Source: Pardosa pseudoannulata
Lineage: Eukaryota > Arthropoda > Arachnida > Araneae > Lycosidae
DNA: 64,000 nt
Assembly (NCBI GenBank): GCA_032207245.1
Contig: CM063504.1
Span: forward strand, 84,635,624 to 84,699,623
Direction of reading: 5' to 3'
Both the position numbers and the translations under genes were made by a program. Each line of letters opens with the position of its first letter. The first letter of the stretch is position 1. The notes beneath the pieces were generated by a model. That model was not told the origin of the DNA, did not search any database, and saw only the letters and a program-made list of their open reading frames with translations. Positions 37,467 to 49,079 of this stretch are shown here, in pieces.

Positions 37467-38524
37467 TAAAAAAGAAATAAGAAGCTGCATCGAAAATTTT
37501 CCCATAGCCCTTCACATCGATAACGATTTAGAATCACCCACAGGCCGACAGCAAATCCGATTTCGAATATCTCTCAATCTTCCGTCATTTTCGGGAACAT
37601 TGTCTCAGAGATCATCTGATCCGGAGAAACTGGACATGTAGCGTCTGATAATAGAAATTCGCAGATTTAAGAATTTAGTGTTCCAAAAGAAATATCCGAG
37701 TCTTTTCTTTGTTCAAGGCACATTCAATATGTTCAGGTACTATCCAAAATGCAAAATACGAGTATGAGCACATACACGAAAAATACCATTGAATATCTTT
37801 AATGTAATTCACATTATATGTTTAAAATAATTTATAGTACCAAGTAATTCATGTGCCAAAAACTCTCGTTTTCATGTAGAAATAAGATTTAAACCTGAAA
37901 GACGATATAAGATTTAAATATAGTAAGTGGCCACGGATAAAGAAATGAGAAAAATGTAGACAAAAACATTTTAGGTGCATACTGCTTAAGTTTAATACTT
38001 AAGGTTTCAGTGAAAGATACACACTTCCTATAAAAGAATAAACTTCGGTTAATTATACCAGCTAATAATTTTATTTATCCTAAACTGACCTATATAGCAG
38101 GGGTAACTAATTTCCGCTAATTTAAATTTTGTTATCTTACATGAAAGGCAAATTCAAAAATTCGTATAGGGAAATAATGAAAGTCCTTGTGATAAGCATA
38201 ATTTGAAATTTATTAATAAGAACTAAGCTTTACGTCTGAATTAAAAATGAGTTAGAGTATCGACTTAATATTTTTTATGTCCAGTTTAACAGTAAAATGT
38301 AATATTTAAGTTAACGGAATAAATAAACTTCCTTTGACAAAAAAGAAAATTACAGTAATTAATAATCTAATTTTAAGTATATGGAGGAAATGGTACATCA
38401 TGCCTCCTATAGCTAAATATTTTTATTTTACCTAGATAAAAATATTAAGCTATCTAGGTAGAAGAAAATGAAGAAAAGAAAGAAGAAAATGAAGTTTTTC
38501 CACTGCCATTTGGATGGATGGCAG

Positions 38525-38648
38525 TTAGTGAGTCATTTTGCGCATGGATTCTCCCATTTCTTCAGAAAATTCTGCCCAAGTACTGCTAAGCGTTTCGTAA
38601 GAACAACCACATAGCGCGGATCGAAATACACATATGGTTTTTACAGTT
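38525..38648 (-). CDS. candidate terminal exon (minus strand), unknown protein
   Basis: On the minus strand an acceptor-like CATTAG precedes 38648. One base plus 40 codons then run to a TAA at 38525-38527. The peptide has a mixed, coding-like composition and ends TWAEFSEEMGESMRKMTH. About 100 bp downstream an AATAAA occurs on the minus strand (38422-38427). The acceptor lacks a strong pyrimidine tract, and I recognise no family. Just past the stop there is a CTGCCAT..ATGGCAG hairpin. If spliced to the candidate at 40979-41030, the junction phase agrees (AA + A). Chance is a real alternative. Confidence 0.3.
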
Positions 38649-40148
38649 CTAATGCTTTCTACTTCTAATACTTTTTAAATACACATATTCAAATAGTACT
38701 CTAGTAATATTTGATGATTAATAACTAGGTCGAAATTCATTTAATATTATTTTATAATTGATTTTTTTCTGTAAGAGAATTTAAGAAAATTACAAAAGTT
38801 TGCAAATAAAAAGCAATTTTATTCAAGTTTTAATCTATCACTAGTTTAGACAAATAGATGCGTACAAACTTAGACTATTTGGTAAATAATTACTAAATAA
38901 GAGTGAAAACTATGTGGCAAAGGGTAAATTTTCGATACAAAGGGGAATGCAAAAAGTAAATTTTCGAGAATACTACTACTAAAGATTAAAAAGTGTTATT
39001 TTACAATAAAATATAAAATAAAATTACAAATATAATAAAATGTATTCAAAACTAACTAAGAATTAATTACCGATTTCTAGAAATAAGACACAAAGAAATA
39101 CACTATACCTAAAAAATATATGAGAAAGATTTTTACAAATTTTGCACCTTTTAACAAAACTTAAGATTCAATTATCACTTGAATATTTGAAAGTTGTACT
39201 AAATATTGCAAAAAGATCTTTTTTTATAACAACAGGAAATTACTTAGATGACTGCCTAATCAGTGACTGCTTTATTTTTAAGGTTCTCATAAAAATTGCT
39301 TACATCTACATAGGAATTTAGAATTATTATAATTTAAGCAAAACTTTTATTTGAATACATTTTGACATTTAAATTGCATAATTGCTTTAAAAGTGACTAT
39401 TAACATGAATAAAATATTAAGTGATAAGGTAACAAGTTTTAAAAAGTTTAATATTTTAACTCAATAAAAAATGTTTTTTACATATTTTGATATTGAACGT
39501 CTTCATTCTGTTAGTTTCATATAAATTAAACAATGAACAGAAGAATGTTAAAGTAAAGGTTCAAAAAATTAAAATTTTACAATTTTAATAATAAAACAGA
39601 ATTAAAGCAAACAAAGGTCATAGAAAAGAATTTTGTAATTTGAAGTAAAATGATTTAATATATCAATACCTTTAATCTATCACACACAATGAAAGTATAT
39701 ATATTTTTGAATTTCTGATGCAACTGCAACATTAAAAATTATTAATTTTTGAAATTATTCAAAACTGAAAAGCGGATTACCATCCCAAGTTTATATTTTG
39801 TAGCCTAATGATATTATAATCTAATTAGAAAATAGCACTGATTTCATATTTAATGTCATTTTTATGATAGTACAAATTATACAATAAAGTTTTCTGTGAT
39901 ATAATTCTAAAAATCCTCACCAGAGGGAAAATAATTATGAAAGATTGAATAAATAAATAATATAATTTAAACCATATAACTGTTTTCTTTTCTGAAATAT
40001 TTCTTCCACTGCTAACTTGAAAAGGATCTACGTAAATTTTTTTACATCTTGGTTATAAATATTATTTTAAATTATTTACGCTCATATATTCAGGTTTTAT
40101 TGTTATTATTTTATTATTACTTAAAATGAGACCTATCTAATATGCATA

Positions 40149-40150
<2 letters not shown>

Positions 40151-40240
<90 letters not shown>

Positions 40241-40241
40241 T
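40151..40241. repeat. (TA)n microsatellite
   Basis: About 45 TA units with one TACATA interruption. Confidence 0.96.
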
Positions 40242-40978
40242 ACACAATTCAAATATCTTTTTTATAAATTTTACCTTTGTTATAGTTTGAAAGACGAAAA
40301 GGATTGGTGGTTTAGAAATGAATACAAAAATCTACTTTAAGCATAGACATTTTAGGCATTCCTAGAATATAGACTATGTAATAAAAATATAATTGACAAC
40401 TATTTATTCTCTTTGGTATGTTTCCATACATATTTTTTACACTATCATTGGTCTTAAAATTTCATATTCGGTATTAACAGAGAATTATTAACTTACATAA
40501 TAAAAAAATGGTATAAAAAATTGTAAAATATTAAAAATAAAAAGTAAAGTATTTTCAAATTAATTAAAAACCTTTTAAAAGATAAAATATTGGGTTTTAT
40601 GAATGACCAAACATTACTGTAGCATAAAATTAAAGGCTACATCTTAAAAATAAATATCTACGTAGTAAGAGACGTTTTTTTAATACATTGCAATGCTAAA
40701 TTGCCATATATTACCATTGTATCTGAAAGAACCTTCTCCACTTTCGAGAACTATAATAAAACATTAATAAATACTACTATTTAAAAAAAATTAACACTGA
40801 TTAGTTTAATATGCTGACAAACTTTGTAAAATAGTGATATTCATTTGAATAAGTTGCATCTAAATTACTTCAAGCATAAACAACGTAACAATGAATTTAC
40901 AAGAAAAGTTAACAAGAACTTTTTGTATGTTTTACATACTATAGGTGCAATTTAAATGATTTAGTCAAGGGACCTTAC

Positions 40979-41030
40979 TTAGCAGATGTACTGTCAATCT
41001 GCTCCAATCTTATTCTGCCATTTTGCAGAT
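40979..41030 (-). CDS. candidate 52-bp internal exon (minus strand)
   Basis: On the minus strand, ATTAAAAG (acceptor) precedes 41030 and GTAAGG (donor) follows 40979. The enclosed 52 bases are open in one phase: two bases, sixteen codons reading LQNGRIRLEQIDSTSA, two bases. The composition is distinct from the AT-rich flanks and looks like a helical, charged segment. The upstream partner exon was not found. No family recognised. Confidence 0.28.
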
Positions 41031-41917
41031 CTTTTAATAAATATATTAACGAGCATACCATTCACAGAAAATCTAAATATTTGAATTTAAATCCATACAG
41101 AAATATTTTTAAACATAATACAATGCTATAAAGTTATAAGATTCTGCTCCAAAATACATCAATTTGTCTTTCTCACTGTGGCAATTTCCATAGCTTTAAA
41201 TGAAATTTTGTAACAGTTAATTTTTAAGAGCAACTATAAGTCAAAATTGAGATTTCCTCCAAATAACTTGGCATACATTTTATAAATAATCCTGCTTTTA
41301 AACAATTTAGAATACAAATATAAAAAAAATGAAGATGCCAAAAAGAATACTCATTCTGTCGAATTAGTCGAATTTACATTTCATAATGGAACAATCCTAT
41401 TTTACAACATAAATGAATATTTTACATAAATGTTATAAGCAATTTTAAAACTAACTTTTAAGGTAAGTTAACTTAATTGATTAAAAATATATTCTCAGTT
41501 AAGATTTCTTAAATTCAGTTAATGCATCCTTTGCTAGAAATATTTTTATTGCAGTCAAAAATTACTGAAAAATGAATTAATTATTATACAAAATTTAATC
41601 AGAAATAGAACAACAAAATCCAGCGTTTTAATTTATAATCTATTATATAAAAAATTCATGTTAATATAATTTTATATTTATAAATATGAAATATAGTAAT
41701 GAAATAAATATGTATGTGTGTGTGTACTGTTAGTCATTTATAGCTTAAAATATGATATAAAATATGAGTGCATGAATTTAGAGTAGGAAAGAAACACTCA
41801 GTTGATATAAAAGTATATATATATTTGCAGTAATTAATCACTTTACACGTTTAAAAAATCCAAGTACAAATTTTATGCATTTGCACTATATTATCTACAT
41901 AAAGCAAAAAAAGGTTA

Positions 41918-42788
41918 AATAGACGTAAATAGAGCTAAAAGTGTTTGTGCATTAAAATTTGACTAAATTATACATATTTAATACATTATACTGATAAATC
42001 CTGTTTTATATGGAAATTAAATTTTAATATCTATGTTAAACTGACATTTCATAATTCCGCAGTTACTCTTGAAATTTTACAAAACCATACCTGATAATCA
42101 TACTTTTAAATACATTAGAAATTCAATATTTGTCTTATGACTAAATCTTCATATTCTTCTATTCTGATTTTACACCATGAAAATCAGTTGTAATTACTCA
42201 TTTATTAAGAAAAGCTAAAATCAACTATAATCAGCAACTAAAAATATAAACTTAAACATTATCCCCAAAATGTTAAAGAAACACAACTGTGTCATTTAAT
42301 ATGTTTTTGTTTATCAACACATACCAATGACAAAGGAGAAGCACAAAAGCATTTAAAGTTTAATTTCTCTTAACAAATTATATTATAGACAATTGTTTCA
42401 GCTAGAAGACAGATGATTAATTCATTTGAAATTTAATTCAATATAAGCTAAACCATTAATTTTAGCTAATATTAAATAGATGTAAATAAAGCTAAAAGCG
42501 TTTGTGTATTAAAATTTGACTAAATTATACATATTTAATATATTACAGTGATAAATCCTGTTTTATATGGAAATTAAATTTTAATATCTATGTTAATACC
42601 TATGTCGTTTAATATGCTTTTGTCTCTCAACACATACCAATGACAAAGGAGAAGCACAAAAGCATTTAAAGTTTAATTTCTCTTAACAAATTATATTATA
42701 GACAATTGTTTCAGCTAGAAGACAGATGATTAATTCATTTGAAATTTAATTCAATATAAGCTAAACCATTAATTTTAGCTAATATTTT
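41918..42788. repeat. ~556-bp tandem duplication, second copy shortened
   Basis: 41918-42040 matches 42474-42600 (GCTAAAAG-GTTTGTG, AAATCCTGTTTTATATGG), and 42291-42473 matches 42600-42788 (GACAAAGGAGAAGCACAAAA, CAGCTAGAAGACAGATG). The order A-B-C then A'-C' implies a 556-bp duplication followed by loss of ~250 bp (B) from the second copy, or a deletion during duplication. Confidence 0.9.
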
Positions 42789-43189
42789 CATTGTACACAA
42801 ACATAAAAATAAGTGTTTATAAAACCGAAAAGATATTTTTAAAAAAAACTAAGCTAAAAACAGTAAAATTATATTAAATAATATAACTATTGTTCACTTA
42901 ATTATCATAATGCATATAAGAAGCATAATGTATTTTTGACAAGAGCTTTTTAGATGAACCAGCTAACAACACTTTGTTTTCATTTGCTGTAAGAGTTATG
43001 ATTCACACCTAAAATTATTAAAAATTTTAAAACCAAATATATAACGCACTATCAGGTATATGAAAAATGAAACTGTAAAAAGATTTATAATTCTTTTGTG
43101 ATTTAAAATCTCATAACGATTATGAATACAACAATTTCGTTTTCGCGAAAATATTTTTCATGCATTTTATGAATAAGCATTCAAACAGG

Positions 43190-43780
43190 GATAGCTAGCA
43201 ATTGTGACTAAATGCCGCAACGGGTTTTCATTATCATGAATCGGAGTGCAGCGAAGTATGAGATCCTATCCAGTGTTAACGAACACAATGAGGTACTCGA
43301 AGTGCAGCATGTTATAGTGAATAGGATATTTAAAGCGATCTACCGCCGTCTCAAATATCGTTGTCTCAATAACCGATACATCGATAAGCTGTAAGCATTT
43401 GTCACTACGAAATGTTTACATTTCACCAGATGTAGCTCTTATTACTAGTACGCTGCAGCGACAACAGGAAATGGATAAATTTAAACTTACCGTTTTTACA
43501 GCGTCAAAGCGAGAGAACGTTAATCCCAAAAACAGATGCTATAGAAGCACAACACCCTGAGCATGGCTACACTTCATCAGCAAAATACGATGAGTCACAG
43601 CACACAATACTCTACACTTGTAAGGGCATCCTTCTCTTTCGTAGGACTTGAATCCTTCACAATAACTTCCTTCAAAATACAGACTCGCGTCTCTTACAGT
43701 CTTCCATGTGCAAAACTCACCACAACCTCAGTAAAACACGCCGCCATCACTAACGCCTCTGCAGGGTTGCTGGTTGCGTT
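43190..43780 (-). promoter_or_regulatory. CpG-richer island; candidate first exon or promoter
   Basis: About 600 bp clearly richer in GC and CpG than the flanking desert. On the minus strand a start in the context GTTAGTGATGGCGGCG (ATG at 43747-43745) opens nine codons to a consensus donor GTGAGT (43720-43715), and a second consensus donor ACG|GTAAGT lies at 43491/43490. On the plus strand a 60-codon frame (43212-43394) ends near a GTAAGC. Either strand could carry a first exon. A polymerase II promoter region is plausible but unproven, and no family is recognised. Confidence 0.3.
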
Positions 43781-45516
43781 AATATACAGTGGCGCCTCGC
43801 TGCAGAGTGGGTATTTTATCGCCAAGAGAGAACATTTTTAGAGCGCCAAATTCAGCGAGAAATTTAGATAAGCGGAGTCTCTGAGAAAATAAATTACAAT
43901 TTAGGCTTTAAAATAGGAACACGTAAAATTTAAGTACTAAACTTATTGCTTTGAAATTTAAAAAAAAAAAGAGAAAAAATTAGAGTCTGGGCTTTTATAG
44001 CTTAGAAGAAACAAGTACATACTCGAAAGCAAAATAATGAAAACGTTTATCAAAATAAATAAATAAATATATACCATGTAAGAAAAGTATTTGTACAGTT
44101 TACATATAACTTTGTTTTTTCGTTTACTCTCCTAATTTTTAAATCACTGTTAGCTTCATAGCATAAGTTTATTTTTTAATCTTTCAAATAACAGATTGAA
44201 AATAACACAATACCAATATCGTTTTTAGAAAAAAAAGAATATTCTCAATAAAAACCACAACAAAAAACTAAAAAATATAGTTCTGTTTAAATTAAAAAAT
44301 CTTTATCACACTTTAATCTCTTTCAGTTTAATTAAGTTCTAGTTATAATTTTTATAAATCATGATTTAAACTCCTGTATGGATGTTTTACATTTTAATTA
44401 ATTTGACATGAAAGCTTTTTCGAATTCCTCTGTAACTGTAAATATAAAACCATGTATAATCATATTGCATGTGTAATCATATTAAGTTATACAAAGTTTT
44501 TTTTTAATATTCCAACACAACAATGTGTTATTATTCTTCATAAAGATATTTAATGATCTAAAAAGCATAGAAAGTTTCAAATTGATCGAATTATTTTATT
44601 AGATTAAAGGGCTTATAGAAATAAGACTTTTCAGTGTTTATTTGTGAATCTAGTAATTAGATTTTGCACACTTAAGCCTTCTCAAAACTTGTTTTTTAGC
44701 CTTTCAATAAACCGAAAAAATTTCTTTGTTTCTTATCCAACTCGCATAACTATTTTTTTCTACTTCTGAGCATCCAAATTTTTGGGAATGAAAACACTTT
44801 GAAAGTCTTTCTATGTTTACCCTTTGAATTTTTTTACACTAGAAATAAATAAAATTCACTTGACTTCTATTCATATAATTCATGATAATATCTAGTAAAT
44901 GCATAATGTGTGTGAAACATTACTTGGAATATGTTATTTCTTTGATTTAATGATAGATACGACGTTTCTAAAATAATTCTCCAAAACCAGGTAAAAGTAG
45001 ACGCAAAATTCACTTTTAAAAAAAAGATGTTTATATTTATTGTAACTGTAAACCGAGTGAATCAGTCTAAATATATAGAAAACTTTGCGTGCGTTATAAC
45101 CGTGTCAAATGAGATAATGAAAAAAAAGAAAATAAAATATAGAAAAGTTTTTATCGCTTTTATTTATCAAGAAAAGAGATGAAAATGCATTAGAAAGCAA
45201 AAATTTGTTTGAATTTTTAGTTATACCGCTAGCAAATACAGAGATACAAGTTTAAAATTTCTGCAGTTCAGATCAAGTACGCTGAACAATTGTTGTGAAT
45301 TTACCAAACTGATTCTACTTTTCTTTCTCCAATCTAATGTTTTTATGACTGAATATTGTTTTATTACCGTAATTGAACCTATGGTAAAAATTTCAGATCT
45401 CTAGCAGCTCTAGCCCAGATAGCATGCATACTTGCAAGTTTGATTTTTTCTGGACAATATTTTATCATAACAAATTTGAACAAACCTGCAGCAAAACTCC
45501 TGGAAGTTAGACGGAA
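43781..45516. other. no gene; possible single Tigger-type terminus at 43785
   Basis: TATACAGTGGCGCCTCGCTG at about 43781-43800 resembles a Tigger/pogo terminus (TA, then CAGTGG), but no matching right end was found. The remaining sequence is AT-rich and featureless. Confidence 0.4.
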
Positions 45517-45678
45517 TAGAGCAATTTGTCGCAACGCCACGAACTTCTATAATACCCTTCCCATTCATTTTCAGGTTTACAATAGCCAATAGACAAACAA
45601 TAAACTGCCTTTCCGTTTGAAACTAAAGCCAGAATTGTCATAAATTGAGATTTGCCCTACTCCGTGAAACCGCCTTAT
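45517..45678 (+). mobile_element. 162-bp MITE (family M), copy 1
   Basis: Starts TAGAGCAATTTGTCGCAACG and ends GAAACCGCCTTAT. Shared landmarks with copies at 47591 and 56216: CTTCCCATTCAT, CCAATAGACAAACAATAAAC, TTTCCGTTTGAAACTAAAG and TTTGCCCTACT. Short inverted ends (TAAGGCAGTTT / TAAGGCGATTT in the copy 3 form) fit a TA-targeting element. Confidence 0.88.
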
Positions 45679-45766
45679 ATAAAGCTGCCACTCCTTTGCA
45701 AAGCTATTTTGCTGCAAAACTGTAGCAACCTTGTCATGACAACCTTGAAGCAAGCGAAAATTCTTA

Positions 45767-46357
45767 AGGCGCCTCCACACTATGGTCCACTACAAGCCAT
45801 CACCACCGTCTGGAGGGGCTTTGGCTTATCGTGGCCGATGGCGGCAGACGATAAAATAGCCTTGGCGGACGATGGCTTCGTAAGCGGTTTTTCTCCAAAG
45901 ATCAAAGGCAGCCAGATGCGCAACTTAAGTGCGCAGTATACCCTATGAACGAATCAATGAGCTCAGCTCCTTCAGTGGCCCAGTGTGTGGATGCGACCCG
46001 TGAACCATCGTTCGAGGTCACCATCAGGAAGTGGTGAACAACTGGCCATAGTGTGGAGGCTACATTATGTAGACTCCACACTATGACCAATTGTTCACCA
46101 CTTCCTGGTGGTGACCTCGAACGATGGTTCACGGCTTGCATCCACTCGCTGGGCCACTAAATGAGCCAAACGCGTGGATCCGTCCATAGGGCACTTTAGT
46201 AGCGGATCTGGCTGCTTTTGATCTTTGGAGAAAAACCGTCCCCGGAAGCCATCGTTCTCCAAGGCTATTTTATCGTCTGCCGCCATCGACCACGATAAGC
46301 CAAATCCCCTCCAGACGGTGGTCATGGCTTGCAGTGGGCCATAGTGTGGAGGGGCCT
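45767..46357. mobile_element. 591-bp near-palindrome: two inverted MITEs, Harbinger-like
   Basis: Flanked by TTA (45764-45766 and 46358-46360), the PIF/Harbinger target. The outer ends are AGGCGCCTCCACACTATGG and, complemented, AGGCCCCTCCACACTATGG. The two halves are complementary along their length and meet at a small palindrome CTACATTATGTAG (46060-46072). The terminal motif CTCCACACTATGG also bounds the inner end of each half, so each half is itself a ~285-bp MITE. GC content is far above the surroundings. The open frames here (45652-45948 and others) are products of the palindrome. Confidence 0.88.
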
Positions 46358-46360
46358 TTA

Positions 46361-47500
46361 GACTTCCTGTGGTCTTGTTTCAAACTTGCAGAATTGTCAT
46401 GCTGAACTTGGTGCAAGTTTGCAGGCTTGCAAAGCAAGACTGCTGCAAGTTTGCTGCAAACTAAATTTGCCATCCGGGGGGAAGGTAGTTAGAAATCGAT
46501 TTCAGAATATCAACTAATACACAAGTGAAGTTAAATAAAAGCGATTAAAAAGGAGATTGATTAATCAATTTTTAAGGCAGTTGAAAGCTCATACACAAAC
46601 TGTCATTTTAATAAACGAAAGAGAAACACAAACAAACAAACTTCCATAAAAACAATGAAAAGATTCAAACCTAAATAACCTTCATAAAAATTTAAAAAAT
46701 AGAAACAAAAATTTGTCTTTTTACTCTTCTCCGGAGCATTGAAATGATAAAATTCCCTTTTCTTCGCTTTTCCCATTATAACAACACTATTCGAGTCACT
46801 CGCATATATGTCATCAACAATTCTCATTGTTACTGCTTTTCTAATTAAAGTTTTTCTCTAGATTTTCCATTTCGCTAATCACAATGGATTTACCTTTGAC
46901 TGGCATGATATCACTGATAAATATTTGCTTACCTTTTTTTTTTGGGGGGGGGGGATATTCTAAAAATTTACACGGTAACTAAGAACTTTTTTATACTTCT
47001 TTAAAATTTCTATACTTCTTCAAAAGGAGAAGCTTTGTTTAAAAAAAACCTGGAATTTTTTTACTTTGTCTGCTTTTCAGCAATTATATTTTCGTGAATT
47101 TTTTTTCAGCTGCATCCTTATTTACCGCTTGGACTGCTTTGCAATCTCTTTTCATTTCTTTGACATTATGAAGACGTACTAAAGCAAAAATAATGTTGCG
47201 ACATAAATTGTTTAAAATAAAAAAAAACAATATGTTCATTAATATGTATAATCTTTTGATTTAAGCAGGATATGATGCAAAATAATTGAAATAAAATCCC
47301 CAAACATTTTTTGCTTAACGTAAAATTGTGTAAATTTGGAATCGTGTCATGCAAATCGGCGAATGATTTTTCATGCTGATGTTCGAGAATGCTTTTGTTT
47401 GGTATAAAATTTTTATGGTAAATGAACCTTTAATAAATATAATGTACCAAACAAATGATGCCAAATCTAATAATATAAAAAGATTATTTTTATTTTGATA

Positions 47501-47534
<34 letters not shown>

Positions 47535-47590
47535 GTATCCAGGGTTAATGTGTGGAACTACTGAATTTATTCTAAAAATTCTTTTACCAA
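46361..47590. other. no gene recognised; trinucleotide microsatellite near the end
   Basis: 46370-46475 is rich in TTGCAAG/CTTGCAA/TTTGCTGCAAAC motifs, which also flank the palindrome on its left (45430-45500), so the palindrome may sit inside an older repeat. There is a poly-G run at 46943-46954 and an (ATT)n tract at 47500-47535. No coding support. Confidence 0.5.
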
Positions 47591-47752
47591 TAGAGCAATT
47601 TGTCGCAACGTCAAGAACTACTATAATGCTCTTCCCATTCATATTCATGTTTACAACAGCCAATAGACAAACAATAAACTGCCTTTCCGTTTGAAACTAA
47701 AGCCAGAATTGTCATAATTTGAGAATTTGCCCTACTACGTGAAATCGCCTTA
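47591..47752 (+). mobile_element. 162-bp MITE (family M), copy 2
   Basis: Matches copy 1 with few differences (GTCAAGAACTACTATAATGC, CAATAGACAAACAATAAACT) and ends GAAATCGCCTTA followed by TA. Confidence 0.9.
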
Positions 47753-48570
47753 TAGACATCTATATTATATTTGAGTAATGTAAGTTATATTTACTATACA
47801 TAAAAATAAGTTTTCTGATCAAAATGTCATTATTTGTAAATAAAATCGGAAGAAAAAGTGCAACTTGGCTGCTTTATCGGCGTGCGCTGACAAAAATGGT
47901 TAAATATACGTGAAATTGATGTACTACAAAAAATATTTGACAGTAAAATAAGTTGACAATGTTTTTCAAATACTACGTGGCATCAGTAATTATATTTACC
48001 TCTAGACCATGGGCTGGGCTCAAAACAACTCATAATTAATAATTTTATTAAATAAACGGTCGACATTGGTATTAGGCAAAATCTACTAAAATGTTGATTA
48101 TTTTTAGTACTATATTATTCTATAAATGGAATTGCTTTGGAGCAACTCTGCTACCGAATATTAGCGCCCTACCCATTTTGCCGTTTGGCTAAGTTGAACT
48201 GCACTTAAATCAGGAAACCATCGCATCAATATACAATAATTTTAAGGGAGTTACCAGTCTTATATTTATTATAAGCAAATCTATTCTTTTTTTAATTTTG
48301 CATTAATAAGTATATTTCCAATGAATTTTTCGTGAAACGAAATTTTAAAAAAATTCAAAATATTCCCTGTGCATTTTTTTTTTTACATTATGAAATTTTC
48401 TATCTTTTCTACATATATGTTAATAAAACTTTGCATGAATTTGTATAGTTAATTAAAATAACCTTTTCAAAATAAAATAAACTGAACTTTTAAATATAAT
48501 TTATGAATAAAATTTTAGAAAAAATTCATTTACAAATCAGATTAAAAATAAGTAATTAAATAAAATATGA

Positions 48571-48652
<82 letters not shown>
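48571..48652. repeat. (TA)n microsatellite next to family F copy 3
   Basis: About 40 TA units with one TTA interruption, abutting the end of family F copy 3. The preceding 47753-48570 is AT-rich with no gene recognised. Confidence 0.96.
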
Positions 48653-48654
<2 letters not shown>

Positions 48655-48655
<1 letters not shown>

Positions 48656-49079
48656 AGGAAAATTCTCAGGGGTTTTCAAAACTTAAATCAAGGGTAATTC
48701 ATTTTCCATTCCCCTTTTTAACCCCTAGCCTAAATTGACCACTGGGGCTACAGGTTACGCCCTCAGAGAAGGGGCCTGGCCAATTATAAACCTACATGGC
48801 CCTAGCGGACAATTTAGGAAATTTCCAAATAAAAAGGAGATACACGCCAGAGGAGACAGATTTTTCTAGAGATATTTTCCCACAAATGTTGACCCAGGTG
48901 TTACTTGTCTTGTACATAGAACTTCATGCTAGCTGACCCTTCAGTTTGTCCCTATGATGAAGTGGGAACCCGTCCGTCCTTCAAAGTTGTCTTAATAAAG
49001 GTCTTTAGCTGAAAAGGTATCATTTTTATGGCCATGACTGCAACCCCCCCATCGAGAAGTCAGTCTCATTACATATATG
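48655..49079 (-). repeat. dispersed repeat family F, copy 3, minus strand
   Basis: Inverted relative to copies 1 and 2: TTAACCCCTAGCCTAAATTG, CGGACAATTTAGGAAATTTC, GACCCAGGTGTTACTTG, CATGCTAGCTGACCC and GAAGTGGGAACCCGTC. Its 3' end abuts (TA)n, and its 5' end is followed by TATATGTGTGTG. The match with copy 1 extends through GAATTTTC right up to the TA tract. Confidence 0.88.

Larger units (their letters stand above)
37469..43190. other. repeat-poor AT-rich stretch with weak exon candidates
   Basis: About 5.7 kb without SINEs or recognised DNA transposons, unlike the rest of the window. It contains a (TA)n tract, a partial duplication (41.9-42.8 kb) and two minus-strand exon candidates listed separately. 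It could be introns of a gene or ordinary spacer. Confidence 0.5.

Noticed and set aside
43785..43900. complete Tigger element starting at 43785
   Set aside because: Only one terminus-like sequence; no matching right end downstream.
45652..45948. 98-codon frame and its minus-strand counterparts at 45902-46473
   Set aside because: They lie in the two-MITE palindrome, so the same sequence is read from both arms.
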